A stretch of 11,248 nt of DNA from NCBI GenBank assembly GCA_964623885.1, contig CAZUVM010000237.1, positions 1 to 11,248 of the forward strand. The letters run 5' to 3'. Position 1 is the first letter of the stretch; every line of letters begins with the position of its first letter. Source of the stretch: CAZUVM01 sp964623885. GTDB taxonomy: Bacteria; Verrucomicrobiota; Verrucomicrobiia; Limisphaerales; UBA8199. The notes under the pieces were generated by a model. That model was given only the letters and a program-made list of their open reading frames with translations, searched no databases and was not told the origin of the DNA. The position numbers were made by a program, and so were the translations under genes. Shown piece by piece: positions 1 to 7,167 of this stretch.

Positions 1-1
1 A

Positions 2-1462
2 ACCAATCGTTCGTTCGTGGCCGGGTTCGAGGCTTTTCAGTTGCCGGATGAACTGGACCAAAAATCATTTCAGTTAACCGCGCCCGGCAAACTCCCGGTT
101 GCCAAAATGGTGACCGGCACGGCGGGCGATATCCACGCAGAAACGAAAACGGCGGATGGGCGCGAAGTAACAACCTGGCACGCGGAAAAAGTCAAAGCCC
201 TGCCCGCCGAATCGCAGCTTCCGCCTGATTGGACTTACCTCGATGGCGTTGCCTACTTCATCGGCGATGTAAACGCTTACTATGCGCAGTTAAACGAAAC
301 CATGCGCGACCGCGCCGGGAACGCCGCGAAGGCAGCGCAACTGGCGCACGAATTGACTCACGATGCCAAAAGCCGATTGGATGCGGTGCAAACGATTCGC
401 GATTACGTGGCCAAGTCAATCCGAATGGCCGGACCTTCGTTTACTGACCTTCCGCTAAGCGAGCTTTCGGCCGCGGATACAACGTTGGCGGACGGATACG
501 GGCACGCCGCGGATCGCGCGATTCTACTCTACGCGATGTTGACAGCCGCCGGGCTCAAGCCGGAATTCGTGTTGGCCTCAGGTTTGCCTCCCATCCCGGC
601 GATCACGAATGTAGCTTTCTCTTTTCCGCTGCCGCAGTACTTCACTTCGCCGTTGGTCCGCGTCGCCGTAGATGGCGCGAGTTATTACCTGAACGACACG
701 GACCAGTATGCCAAGCTGGGTTCGACTGTGTTTGACGGCAAACTTGGCGTTGTGCTTGCCAGCCGGCATTGCGAGGTGCTGCACGCCGCGCCTGATTGCA
801 GCGATAAAACCGAAACCGTTTACACATTATCAATCGAGGACACCGGCAAGACACGCCTGGGTGTCACGCAGCGGTACTTCGGTTCCAGTTACAACAGCAA
901 AAACAGCTATTTCTCCGAACTGCCGCCCGAAGAACGACGGCGCTATTACCAGGAGCTGGTATCCGGTGTGGCCCAGGGGGCTCGTGCCGTTGGGGACCTG
1001 GTAACGCAGTTCAACACTTACCCAGGTATCGAAAAATACACCGTGGACATCGACAATTACGCCGTAGCTGACGGCAAGTACCTCTACTTCGACCTGCCAT
1101 TCACACCCTCGTTGTTTCCGCCGGGCGCGGACCGCCGAACCTTGCCGCTCTTTCTTTCGCACCGAAGTGACAACCTGGTGCGTACTGAAATCGAACTGCC
1201 GCCGGCGTTCCGCAATCTCATCATTGTTCCGCGAAGCGAGACGCTCGACGCCCCGGCCGGGGCCGGCAGAGCACGCATTACGTTCGCCGATGAATCGGGG
1301 CGCTGTCTCTTGGATCACGAGCTTCAAACTGTTCCAGCAATCGTGAGCCCGAAGGAGTACGCCGCTCTACTCAATTTGGAATCCACCCTGGGCAAGAAGT
1401 CCTCAACGATTTTCCTGCTGCAGAGGAGCCAACCGGCGCTTGAAACTCAAGCGACGCCCTAA
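2..1462 (+). CDS. DUF3857/transglutaminase-like protein, 5' truncated by window, catalytic residues lost
   Basis: The frame is open from base 2 to a TAA at 1460-1462. It enters from the left edge, so the GTG at 17 is probably not the true start. Numbering from that GTG, residues about 115-230 resemble the transglutaminase-like core found after DUF3857 domains: a helix (about 120-135), then a segment matching the family pattern YGDCKDKA followed by a leucine-rich helix and AAG. Here it reads YGHAADRA (161-168), so the nucleophile position is Ala164. The usual FNH histidine position reads FTS (209-211), and the usual YxxDPT segment reads YLNDTDQY (224-231). The C-terminal 250 residues look like the beta-rich tail of these proteins. 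By family knowledge such proteins are exported or envelope-associated. I infer a non-catalytic binding or scaffold role. The family call is fairly secure; the function is unknown. Confidence 0.75.
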   Translation, partial: TNRSFVAGFEAFQLPDELDQKSFQLTAPGKLPVAKMVTGTAGDIHAETKTADGREVTTWHAEKVKALPAESQLPPDWTYLDGVAYFIGDVNAYYAQLNETMRDRAGNAAKAAQLAHELTHDAKSRLDAVQTIRDYVAKSIRMAGPSFTDLPLSELSAADTTLADGYGHAADRAILLYAMLTAAGLKPEFVLASGLPPIPAITNVAFSFPLPQYFTSPLVRVAVDGASYYLNDTDQYAKLGSTVFDGKLGVVLASRHCEVLHAAPDCSDKTETVYTLSIEDTGKTRLGVTQRYFGSSYNSKNSYFSELPPEERRRYYQELVSGVAQGARAVGDLVTQFNTYPGIEKYTVDIDNYAVADGKYLYFDLPFTPSLFPPGADRRTLPLFLSHRSDNLVRTEIELPPAFRNLIIVPRSETLDAPAGAGRARITFADESGRCLLDHELQTVPAIVSPKEYAALLNLESTLGKKSSTIFLLQRSQPALETQATP

Positions 1463-1662
1463 CGAGCCAGGGCCTCAGTACTGCCACCCCGGGCGACACT
1501 GAGCAGTCGGAGCGCGCGACGTCCCGGCGCGCAGCGGCCTCAAAGCGACAAGCGCTGCAAGTTTTCTAAGCGCAGGGTCCGTCAAAGTGCTTCGGCCACG
1601 CAATGCCCCGCGCGATCAAACCATCTTGCCAACTACTGGTTCGTGCTCCAAAAGGGAAGAAA
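1463..1662. other. intergenic region, no gene recognised
   Basis: This lies between the transglutaminase-like gene and the tRNA. It holds a 6-bp GCGCGC inverted repeat (1512-1517 with 1527-1532) and a weak GCGCT/AGCGC pair (1552-1556 with 1568-1572), neither followed by a T tract. I see no credible coding region, promoter or terminator. Confidence 0.5.
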
Positions 1663-1740
1663 TGGTCGGGGCGGTGAGATTCGAACTCACGACCTCTTGT
1701 ACCCGAAACAAGCGCGCTAGCCAGGCTACGCTACGCCCCG
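1663..1740 (-). tRNA. tRNA-Pro, anticodon CGG, CCA end encoded
   Basis: On the minus strand the sequence folds as a complete cloverleaf. The acceptor stem CGGGGCG pairs with CGCCCCG. The D stem is GCGT/GCGC with one T-G wobble, and the D-loop is AGCCTGGCTA. The anticodon stem CTTGT/ACAAG carries the loop TTCGGGT, so the anticodon is CGG, reading CCG proline codons. The T stem is GTGAG/CTCAC with loop TTCGAAT. The discriminator base A at 1666 is followed by a genomic CCA at 1665-1663. The arm sequences closely resemble those of E. coli tRNA-Pro genes. It appears to stand alone, as no second tRNA is adjacent. Confidence 0.96.
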
Positions 1741-1755
1741 ACTCTTGGGAAAGAG

Positions 1756-1784
1756 AAGATGCCGAGACGCAACGCGATTTGCAA
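1756..1784 (-). promoter_or_regulatory. candidate sigma-70-type promoter for tRNA-Pro
   Basis: On the minus strand TTGCAA (1784-1779, four of six matches to TTGACA) is followed after exactly 17 bases by CATCTT (1761-1756, three of six matches to TATAAT). This places a start about 8 bases before the tRNA 5' end, a plausible short leader. The -10 match is poor, so this is a position-supported guess. Confidence 0.3.
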
Positions 1785-1816
1785 GGGAAATGAGATTGGA
1801 AGTGGGATTGACATTT

Positions 1817-1838
1817 GGGACGCCGGGGACGGCGTCCC
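1817..1838. repeat. perfect 9-bp inverted repeat with 4-base loop
   Basis: GGGACGCCG (1817-1825) and CGGCGTCCC (1830-1838) are perfect reverse complements around the loop GGGA. The element starts 26 bases past the stop of the minus-strand holin-family gene and could form a hairpin at the end of its transcript. No T run follows on either strand, so a classical Rho-independent terminator is not supported. A dispersed REP-like palindrome is the alternative; only one copy is present here. Confidence 0.7.
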
Positions 1839-1864
1839 TACCGTAAAATCGCTACCGTTGAAGA

Positions 1865-2533
1865 TTAAGCGCGCTGAAAACGGCGTTTGATTAGGAAAGC
1901 ACTCACCAGGCCGCCAAGCATCGCAAAGAGGCTGGAATAATAAGGTCGATCTTTGATGCCCTGCACGGCTTTGGCTTTGATATGACGCGGACTGACCCGG
2001 CGCCCCAATTCATCAAGGGTCTCGCTGAGCCGAGTTTCTGTGGCCTCAACTCGGGTCTGGAGCTCGGCACTGGAGATTTTCGGCTCCGGCGGAGGTTTTG
2101 GAGCTTTTGTTTCGGTTATCGGGGCAGGCTCCTTACCCCGCAACTCTTCCAATGTGCGCAAGGTGCGCTGGGGAGCGAGGGATTGGCTCGATAGGGTTTT
2201 GATTGCGGTCAGCAACAACACACCTCCCGTAGCGATTACCAAGAGTCCGATCACTGCGAGGCCTAAGAAGCCGGCGAACACGGGCGCCAAGCCGGCTTGC
2301 TGGAAAGCCCATGCCAACAACCAGCCCAGGCCCATGATGAAGACAATCAGGCCTACGAAAGCCACAACTCCGCCCACAGCCAGCGTCGCCACGTTCTTGC
2401 CCAACCGTGCTAACTTTTCGGAAATTTCCGTTTTAGCCAATTCCGCTTCCTGTCGGATGAAAACCTTGGTCTCGTCAGCTACCTGACGGACCAGACCAAA
2501 GAGCGATTTCTTTTCGGGAATAACGTGTTCCAT
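1865..2533 (-). CDS. phage-holin-family / DUF3618-like inner-membrane protein
   Basis: This 222-residue protein starts at ATG 2533, preceded by AGGTTAAGGT, a usable ribosome site. Residues 1-47 are a charged amphipathic helix of the type seen in the holin superfamily III/YqjE-like family. Two long hydrophobic segments follow (about 48-76 and 84-111), then a proline- and lysine-rich linker (about 132-152). A segment at about 156-190 (TRVEATETRLSETLDEL region) matches the style of DUF3618, and a last hydrophobic stretch (199-215) ends in a basic tail. Despite the family name, such chromosomal proteins are not lysis holins; they are usually associated with envelope or stress functions in Proteobacteria and relatives. 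It is divergent from a YihY-family membrane protein. The family assignment is good; the function is unknown. Confidence 0.75.
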   Translation of the reverse strand: MEHVIPEKKSLFGLVRQVADETKVFIRQEAELAKTEISEKLARLGKNVATLAVGGVVAFVGLIVFIMGLGWLLAWAFQQAGLAPVFAGFLGLAVIGLLVIATGGVLLLTAIKTLSSQSLAPQRTLRTLEELRGKEPAPITETKAPKPPPEPKISSAELQTRVEATETRLSETLDELGRRVSPRHIKAKAVQGIKDRPYYSSLFAMLGGLVSAFLIKRRFQRA

Positions 2534-2678
2534 ACCTTAACCTGTCTTTTTAATGCCTCGCGCGCCTGGGTTTTAGCCGGTCCCTCCAACGCAACATCGC
2601 ATGCAGAAGCCTGACTTTCCAATCAGCCCGGCACAAAATCTGGTGGGGTCAATACCGGTAAGCGGGGTTTTCCATCCA

Positions 2679-2707
2679 TTGCGGACGCGACGGCTGGAAC
2701 CTAGTTT
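2679..2707 (+). promoter_or_regulatory. candidate sigma-70-type promoter for the YihY-family gene
   Basis: TTGCGG (2679-2684) and TAGTTT (2702-2707) are spaced by 17 bases and lie 22 bases before the ATG at 2730. Each box matches consensus at only three positions, so this rests on spacing and location. Confidence 0.25.
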
Positions 2708-2729
2708 AGCTTGAAGACGAGGTCGACTC

Positions 2730-3722
2730 ATGAAATTTAAATCAGGCTGGGCGATCTTCAAGGAGACCATCAAGGAGTTTTCTCAAGATCGCGCGCTTCG
2801 CTTGAGCGCCGCGACCGCTTATTACGCCATATTCTCGATTGGCCCTCTCCTGGTCCTGAGCGTGGGGCTGGCAGGCTTTGTCTTTGGCGAAGACCGAGTA
2901 GCGACAGAAATGGGCACGCAGCTTCGATCATTCGTGGGAGATAAGTCGGCGAATGTCATCGAATCGATGATGCGCGCGCAACATTATGGCGAAAGCCGAT
3001 TGGCGGCGGTCCTGGGCGCGATTGCTTTGATCATCGGCGCCACCGGCGCATTCGGCCAACTCCAGGATTCGCTGAATACCATCTGGGGCGTAACGGCCAA
3101 GCCCGGCCAGAGCATTGGAGCGTTCATTCGCGATCGTTTGTTCTCACTGGCGATGGTGCTCGGCATCGGATTTCTGCTGTTGATCTCGATGGTGCTGACG
3201 ACGCTCTCCAATGCCTTCGCCCACTATATTGGCAACCTTATCTCCGTGCCGGCCTGGGTGGCGCCGACTTTTAATGACGTCGTTTCTTTTGTCGTGATTT
3301 CGTTACTTTTCGCACTCATTTTCAAAGTGCTACCGGACGTGCGAATTCAGTGGCGGGATGTGTGGGTGGGAGCGGCTGGCACCGCGCTATTGTTTACGCT
3401 GGGCAAATTTGCTCTCGGCCGATATCTCGCTTATGAGGTGAGCGCGTCTGCTTACGGCGCGGGCAGCGCGTTTGTCGTGATCCTCATGTATGTCTATTAC
3501 TCCTCGATTATTCTCTACTTCGGCGCGGAGTTCACGCAGGTGTTGGCCCGAGCGCGCGGGATGCATTTCCAACCCAGCAAATACGCGGTCCGTATGACGG
3601 AATTCGACCGCATCGAGCAAGGCATGCCAACGAACGAACAAATTGAGGCGGCCATGAAAAGGGCGGCGGAGCGAAAACGGCACCGACCTCAAGCGGGTGA
3701 AATGCCCAGTGGAGCAGGATAG
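2730..3722 (+). CDS. YihY/BrkB (UPF0761) family inner-membrane protein
   Basis: The protein has 330 residues from ATG 2730, with GAGG at 2719-2722 and a 7-base spacer supporting the start. Six hydrophobic segments are visible at about 33-53, 90-110, 136-160, 183-203, 209-231 and 245-268, the usual topology of this family. Family-typical features include LPDVRIQWRDVWVGA (201-215) and the YGAGSAF ... YFGAEFTQ region (242-270). The C-terminal 45 residues are hydrophilic and basic. The family was once called RNase BN by mistake; it is a membrane protein of uncertain function, possibly transport or export. It is divergent from the holin/DUF3618-like gene and convergent with the nuclease-fold gene, leaving only 24 bases between stops. 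Confidence 0.9.
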   Translation: MKFKSGWAIFKETIKEFSQDRALRLSAATAYYAIFSIGPLLVLSVGLAGFVFGEDRVATEMGTQLRSFVGDKSANVIESMMRAQHYGESRLAAVLGAIALIIGATGAFGQLQDSLNTIWGVTAKPGQSIGAFIRDRLFSLAMVLGIGFLLLISMVLTTLSNAFAHYIGNLISVPAWVAPTFNDVVSFVVISLLFALIFKVLPDVRIQWRDVWVGAAGTALLFTLGKFALGRYLAYEVSASAYGAGSAFVVILMYVYYSSIILYFGAEFTQVLARARGMHFQPSKYAVRMTEFDRIEQGMPTNEQIEAAMKRAAERKRHRPQAGEMPSGAG

Positions 3723-3746
3723 ATTCTTAAATCATCGTGTCACTCT

Positions 3747-4661
3747 TCACCTGTCGGCAGCTTGGAACGTGGCCACAATCGGGCGGTGATCGGAAGCCTC
3801 GCCCCAATTCGGCAAAGTGAGCACGTACGTTTCGCTCGGGTCCCACTCCCGGGCCATGCCCGTCGAGAGCAGGATGAAATCAATGCGGCTGTAACTGTCC
3901 TCAGCCGCATAAAAATGCGTCCAGGTAACATTTCGCAATTCGCGGGGCGATTTGTTTGCCGGAACATCATCTCCGTTGCGTTCGGCCGGACGGGTATCGA
4001 TCAGCTTTAGCCGGCCTCGCCCAACGATTGCTTTCAGGGAAGGCGAGTCCTTGTTGTCGTTGAAATCGCCCAATACCACCAGGTTCGCCTCCGGGTCGGT
4101 ACTGAGGCAGGCATCGATTTTTTCGCGCAACAGCCTCGCTTCTTCCAGGCGGAGCTCGGTCTCATCCTCTCCCGCAGCCATGAGCCTGGATTTCAAATGC
4201 GCGGTGATAAGCGTGAATGAGTAATTTGTGTTCACCTGAACCACCACCTCGCCAAAACCGCGACTGACCCGAAACCGCCGCCCACTCAAGAGGAAATTAT
4301 CATTCGTATGCGGCCGACGTGCGCTGAATGGGAATCTGCTGAGAATCGCAACATGGATGTTGGTATCGTAGCCAGCTACGTGCTCGGCGTGGGGAAAATC
4401 AAGGCCTTCGGCCTTCAATGAAGCACGAAGTTCCTCGAGCGCAGAGAGGCTGCCCATTTCCTGAAGCGCGAGCACATCGGGCCGCAGGGCATGAATGCTC
4501 GCGCGTACTTTGGCCTTGGCTTCAGCGGACTTGGCAATGCGGCCTTTGACCGGCGCATCGAGATAACCTTCGACGTTGTAAGTGGCCACGCGAAACGTTC
4601 CAGCCTGAGCCGGGAGAACCAGCACCAGGAACACGAATAGGGAAAACAGGTAACGACCCAT
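3747..4661 (-). CDS. exported endonuclease/exonuclease/phosphatase (EEP) superfamily protein
   Basis: I place the start at ATG 4661, giving 304 residues. The frame extends to a TTG at 4697, but that start would add 12 residues ahead of a clean signal peptide (residues 1-20, ending LPAQA, cleavage probably before GTF). The mature protein shows the EEP motifs in order: TYNVEG (Asn29), LQE (Glu68), ITAHLKS (His155), GDFND (Asp199, Asn201), RIDFILL (Asp261) and SDHRP (Asp291, His292). By family knowledge these residues bind a divalent metal and hydrolyse phosphodiester bonds in DNA, RNA, phospholipids or inositol phosphates. All are present, so the enzyme should be active. The signal peptide points to a periplasmic or secreted enzyme. 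The substrate cannot be told from the sequence. Confidence 0.88.
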   Translation of the reverse strand: MGRYLFSLFVFLVLVLPAQAGTFRVATYNVEGYLDAPVKGRIAKSAEAKAKVRASIHALRPDVLALQEMGSLSALEELRASLKAEGLDFPHAEHVAGYDTNIHVAILSRFPFSARRPHTNDNFLLSGRRFRVSRGFGEVVVQVNTNYSFTLITAHLKSRLMAAGEDETELRLEEARLLREKIDACLSTDPEANLVVLGDFNDNKDSPSLKAIVGRGRLKLIDTRPAERNGDDVPANKSPRELRNVTWTHFYAAEDSYSRIDFILLSTGMAREWDPSETYVLTLPNWGEASDHRPIVATFQAADR

Positions 4662-4793
4662 GGTTTTCGGAATAGATAGAAAGTCGCGCAAAGTCAAGGC
4701 ACGGAATTAACCGAATCGCCGGATTGGGTCGTCGATTTGCGGCATGCAGTGTTTAAGATTGGCGCAAGCCGAGCTTTGGCTATTTTGGACCGA

Positions 4794-5474
4794 ATGAATA
4801 ACACGAAGCTCACTTTCATTAAGGAGGATCCCTGGCGCATTTTTCGGATCATGGCCGAGTTCGTGGATTCATTCGAAACCCTTTCGCAGGTTGGACCCGG
4901 CGTAACGGTGTTTGGTTCGGCCCGCGTTTTACCGAAGAATCCGTACTACCAATCGGCGGTCGAACTGGCAAAAGGGCTGGCCAAGCACAATCTGGCCATT
5001 ATCACAGGCGGAGGACCGGGAATCATGGAAGCGGCCAACCGCGGGGCGGCCCAGGCGAAAGGCAAATCGGTCGGACTAAATATCGAACTGCCGCACGAGC
5101 AGCAGGGCAACCGCTACGCCAATATCCCGATTCACTTTCATTATTTTTTTTCGCGCAAAGTTTGCTTTGTAAAATACAGCCTTGGGTTTGTTTTTATGCC
5201 CGGCGGATTTGGAACATTGGACGAGTTTTTCGAGGTTTTGACTCTGGTTCAAACGCAGAGGATTCCAGAGTTCCCGCTGGTGCTCTTTGGGACCGAACAC
5301 TGGAAAGGCCTATTGCGGTGGATGAAAGATCGACTGGAAGCACACAACTACATCAGTCCTGGAGACCTGGAACTGGTGAAGCTGACGGATGACCCTCAGG
5401 AGGTCATCGACATCATTCTGGATTACGAGCGGCGGGTAGGGCCGCCGGAAATAGTCCCGAAAGCGTTCGCTTGA
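4794..5474 (+). CDS. LOG-family protein (TIGR00730-type, cytokinin riboside 5'-monophosphate phosphoribohydrolase-like)
   Basis: ATG 4794 gives 226 residues and keeps the segment DPWRIFRIMAEFVDSFETL (12-30), which I recall as typical of longer LOG-family members. The TTG at 4737 would add 19 atypical residues. Visible motifs are VFGSAR (39-44), ITGGGPGIMEAANRGA (70-85), SRK (120-122) and the hallmark PGGFGTLDE (136-144) of the Rossmann-like nucleotide site. By family knowledge LOG enzymes cleave the N-glycosidic bond of nucleoside 5'-monophosphates; older databases miscall them lysine decarboxylase. The physiological substrate here is unknown. It is divergent from the EEP gene (132 bases apart) and convergent with the PAP2 gene (8 bases between stops). 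No strong ribosome site precedes the ATG. Confidence 0.9.
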   Translation: MNNTKLTFIKEDPWRIFRIMAEFVDSFETLSQVGPGVTVFGSARVLPKNPYYQSAVELAKGLAKHNLAIITGGGPGIMEAANRGAAQAKGKSVGLNIELPHEQQGNRYANIPIHFHYFFSRKVCFVKYSLGFVFMPGGFGTLDEFFEVLTLVQTQRIPEFPLVLFGTEHWKGLLRWMKDRLEAHNYISPGDLELVKLTDDPQEVIDIILDYERRVGPPEIVPKAFA

Positions 5475-5482
5475 TCGGTCGA

Positions 5483-6250
5483 CTATCGGCCAAGGCCGGC
5501 CGGTTGCGGTTGAGATAGTCGCTGCGCCTGAACTGTCGCATCGACTTCCGCCGCTTCGGCCTTCGCTTGTGCCAGATCTCGTTCAAATTGCGCGTTTTTC
5601 CGCAACTCTCGAACGATTGCCTGGCCGAGGACGCGGCCGGCAAGTACATCGCTGGGGTAATGCTTGCCGATCAGCACGCGATCCCAGCCTATGTCGCGTC
5701 CAAGCTCCAGAATCGCATCGCTGTGCGCTGGGAAAATCTCGGCCAGCAAAAGCGAATAAACGGTTCCGCGAGTCGAGTGACCGCTGGGATAACTGAAGCT
5801 GGGTTCAGGTTTGCCGAGAGACAACTGCGGATCCACCACGTAGGGCCGGCGACGCTTAAAGAAATCTTTAGGAGTATCGATAACGCCTCCGATTTCTTTT
5901 TTCACCTCCTGCAGCAACGCCCAGGTTTTCGGCAATTTCTGCGGGTCAAACTCCGGCCCAATGATCGGTGCGAATAACGAGAACGCCAACGTAGCATCTT
6001 TGAACGCCCTTTTCTCTTCGGTTGGAGTCCGCACTTTAAATACAGATCGCACAGTTTGGAGATCCGCAGCTTCTTCGGCGGAACCAGATGCAGGTGGAGG
6101 GGGCAGCAAGGCAACGCCGTCCGGAGAGCCTGCTGTTAAATAGCCTGACTGAGCCCATAACTGGGGCGCGAGGAAAAGCAACAGCCCGGCGGTGAATCGC
6201 AACCCGCATGGTTCCTTTTGTGTTTCAGAAAACACAGACCGAGGTTTCAT
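5483..6250 (-). CDS. exported PAP2-superfamily acid phosphatase (class A-like)
   Basis: I place the start at ATG 6250, giving 255 residues; a TTG at 6259 is the alternative. Residues 1-33 contain a long signal peptide with a hydrophobic core (about 19-31) ending WAQ. The phosphatase signature is complete: K128-x6-RP (135-136), PSGH (155-158) and R191-x5-H197-x3-D201. By family knowledge the second histidine forms a phosphohistidine intermediate and PSGH stabilises the transition state. The spacing fits class A bacterial non-specific acid phosphatases rather than membrane-embedded lipid phosphatases, and no membrane helices are visible after the signal peptide. In place of the usual Ser before the catalytic Arg there is Asp190. 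The C-terminus (about 218-255) is charged and glutamine/alanine-rich. The enzyme is probably periplasmic and may scavenge phosphate from organic monoesters. Confidence 0.88.
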   Translation of the reverse strand: MKPRSVFSETQKEPCGLRFTAGLLLFLAPQLWAQSGYLTAGSPDGVALLPPPPASGSAEEAADLQTVRSVFKVRTPTEEKRAFKDATLAFSLFAPIIGPEFDPQKLPKTWALLQEVKKEIGGVIDTPKDFFKRRRPYVVDPQLSLGKPEPSFSYPSGHSTRGTVYSLLLAEIFPAHSDAILELGRDIGWDRVLIGKHYPSDVLAGRVLGQAIVRELRKNAQFERDLAQAKAEAAEVDATVQAQRLSQPQPAGLGR

Positions 6251-6262
6251 CAGTTGCAATTT

Positions 6263-6275
6263 GCAGGAATCCTGC
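6263..6275. other. small palindrome upstream of the PAP2 gene
   Basis: GCAGGA and TCCTGC flank a single A, forming a 13-base near-perfect dyad 12 bases before the PAP2 ATG. It overlaps a second small dyad, GCAATTTGC (6256-6264). It could be an operator or could occlude the start of translation, but short dyads also arise by chance. Confidence 0.3.
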
Positions 6276-6338
6276 GTTTAAAGAAAGTCTTCCTTAATGG
6301 TTATGCGGCCGAATACGCTGGCGTCCACCGGCTCAGTA

Positions 6339-6382
6339 CAGGAGAAACGCGCCGGCGAAGGGTTTTCACCGGCGCGCTCCTG
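6339..6382. other. strong bulged hairpin between the DUF4142 and PAP2 genes
   Basis: CAGGAG (6339-6344) pairs with CTCCTG (6377-6382). After an AAA bulge, CGCGCCGG (6348-6355) pairs with CCGGCGCG (6369-6376). After one mismatch, GAA pairs with TTC around a 6-base loop. About 17 base pairs form in total. On the minus strand this lies past the DUF4142 stop and before the PAP2 start. No T run follows on either side, so it is better seen as a transcript-end or stabilising structure than a canonical terminator. Confidence 0.65.
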
Positions 6383-6395
6383 CTTGCTTCCCTCG

Positions 6396-6421
6396 CTTGC
6401 CTCGAATGCGGTCGAGGCAAG
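6396..6421. other. perfect 10-bp hairpin downstream of the DUF4142 gene
   Basis: CTTGCCTCGA (6396-6405) and TCGAGGCAAG (6412-6421) are perfect reverse complements around a 6-base loop. The element begins 21 bases after the DUF4142 stop in the direction of transcription. The bases that follow on the minus strand are GCGAGGGAAG, not T-rich, so intrinsic termination is doubtful. Paired with the adjacent bulged hairpin it may end or protect the DUF4142 message. Confidence 0.65.
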
Positions 6422-6442
6422 TTACCCTGAACTAATTCGACT

Positions 6443-7009
6443 TTACTTCTGCGTTTTTACCGTCGCCTCCAGATTTTCGGCCGCTTGCAAATGCTGCTGC
6501 AGCACGGGCAGGGTTTTCTGAGCCCAGGCACGCAGATCGGAGTCGCTCAAGTCTTTCGCGGCGCTTTCAAAATCCTTAACGTCCTTGCGATGGTCCTTCA
6601 CCATGTCTTTCACATAGGCCTGATTGAAGTCGGCGCCGGACAATTTTTGGAGATGCTCGACGCGGAAATTTTCCAAGTGCGAGATCTGGGTCGGCAGCGC
6701 CGCGCCTTTTTGAGCGGCCAACTGGCGTAATTCGTCGTTGGCCTTGTTGTGATCGTTGACCATGCGCTGACCGAAGTCGCGCACCGCGGAGTTTGCCGCC
6801 TTTTGCGTAGCGAGTTGCCCAAGCTGCACTTCTTCCATCCCACCACGCGAGGCGTCCTCCAGGAATTTGAAGTCCTTATGACTGAGCTGTCCCTCCTGGC
6901 CTTTCGTGCCGGTCTGTTGATAGGCCTGCTGGGCCCCAAGAGGCAAGGCGCCGGCAAACAGTCCCATACCGGCAGCGATCGCAATAGTAATTATCCAATG
7001 TGCTTTCAT
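6443..7009 (-). CDS. exported DUF4142 ferritin-like helical protein
   Basis: This 188-residue protein has a signal peptide (about 1-26, hydrophobic core 6-22, likely cleavage after LGA). The mature part is almost wholly helical and polar and shows the DUF4142 pattern: a first helix with FLEDASRGGMEEVQLGQLA, then VRDFGQRMVNDHNKANDEL, a short linker with ALPTQ, and two more helices rich in Lys, Asp and His (EHLQKL, KDHRKDVKDFESAAKDL). DUF4142 proteins adopt a ferritin-like bundle and are common, often in several copies, in soil bacteria; their biochemical role is not established. A clear ribosome site precedes the ATG. It lies upstream of the PAP2 gene on the same strand, but two hairpins in the gap argue against simple read-through. 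Confidence 0.9.
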   Translation of the reverse strand: MKAHWIITIAIAAGMGLFAGALPLGAQQAYQQTGTKGQEGQLSHKDFKFLEDASRGGMEEVQLGQLATQKAANSAVRDFGQRMVNDHNKANDELRQLAAQKGAALPTQISHLENFRVEHLQKLSGADFNQAYVKDMVKDHRKDVKDFESAAKDLSDSDLRAWAQKTLPVLQQHLQAAENLEATVKTQK

Positions 7010-7012
7010 AAA

Positions 7013-7018
7013 CTCCTT
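7013..7018 (-). promoter_or_regulatory. ribosome binding site of the DUF4142 gene
   Basis: AAGGAG preceded by an A run lies on the minus strand just before ATG 7009. It is the best Shine-Dalgarno match at any gene start in the window, though its 3-base spacer to the ATG is shorter than usual. Confidence 0.6.
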
Positions 7019-7167
7019 TTTGTTGTCAGAGCCGAGCGCACCCGGCCCTCACCTGCTTAAACTTAAGTCCAAGAGCTTTTGCAGCAACCGGGGCAAACGC
7101 CCCAGCCGCGCCCGATCGAGCCTGAGAATGGCCATGGACGTTTTACTCGGTTGTGCCAGTGTATCAT

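Noticed and set aside
1587..1793. A 68-codon plus-strand open frame containing GAVRFELTTSCTRN
   Set aside because: It is the translation of the complement of the tRNA-Pro gene, a well-known source of false proteins.
2040..2486. A 148-codon plus-strand frame
   Set aside because: It is antisense to the holin/DUF3618-like gene, with no family resemblance.
4662..4697. A TTG start at 4697 for the EEP protein
   Set aside because: The added 12 residues precede a complete signal peptide that begins naturally at ATG 4661.
4821..4827. A perfect AAGGAGG Shine-Dalgarno-like sequence
   Set aside because: It encodes Lys-Glu-Asp inside the LOG gene, the next in-frame ATG is 23 bases away, and conserved family sequence lies upstream of that ATG, so it does not mark a start.
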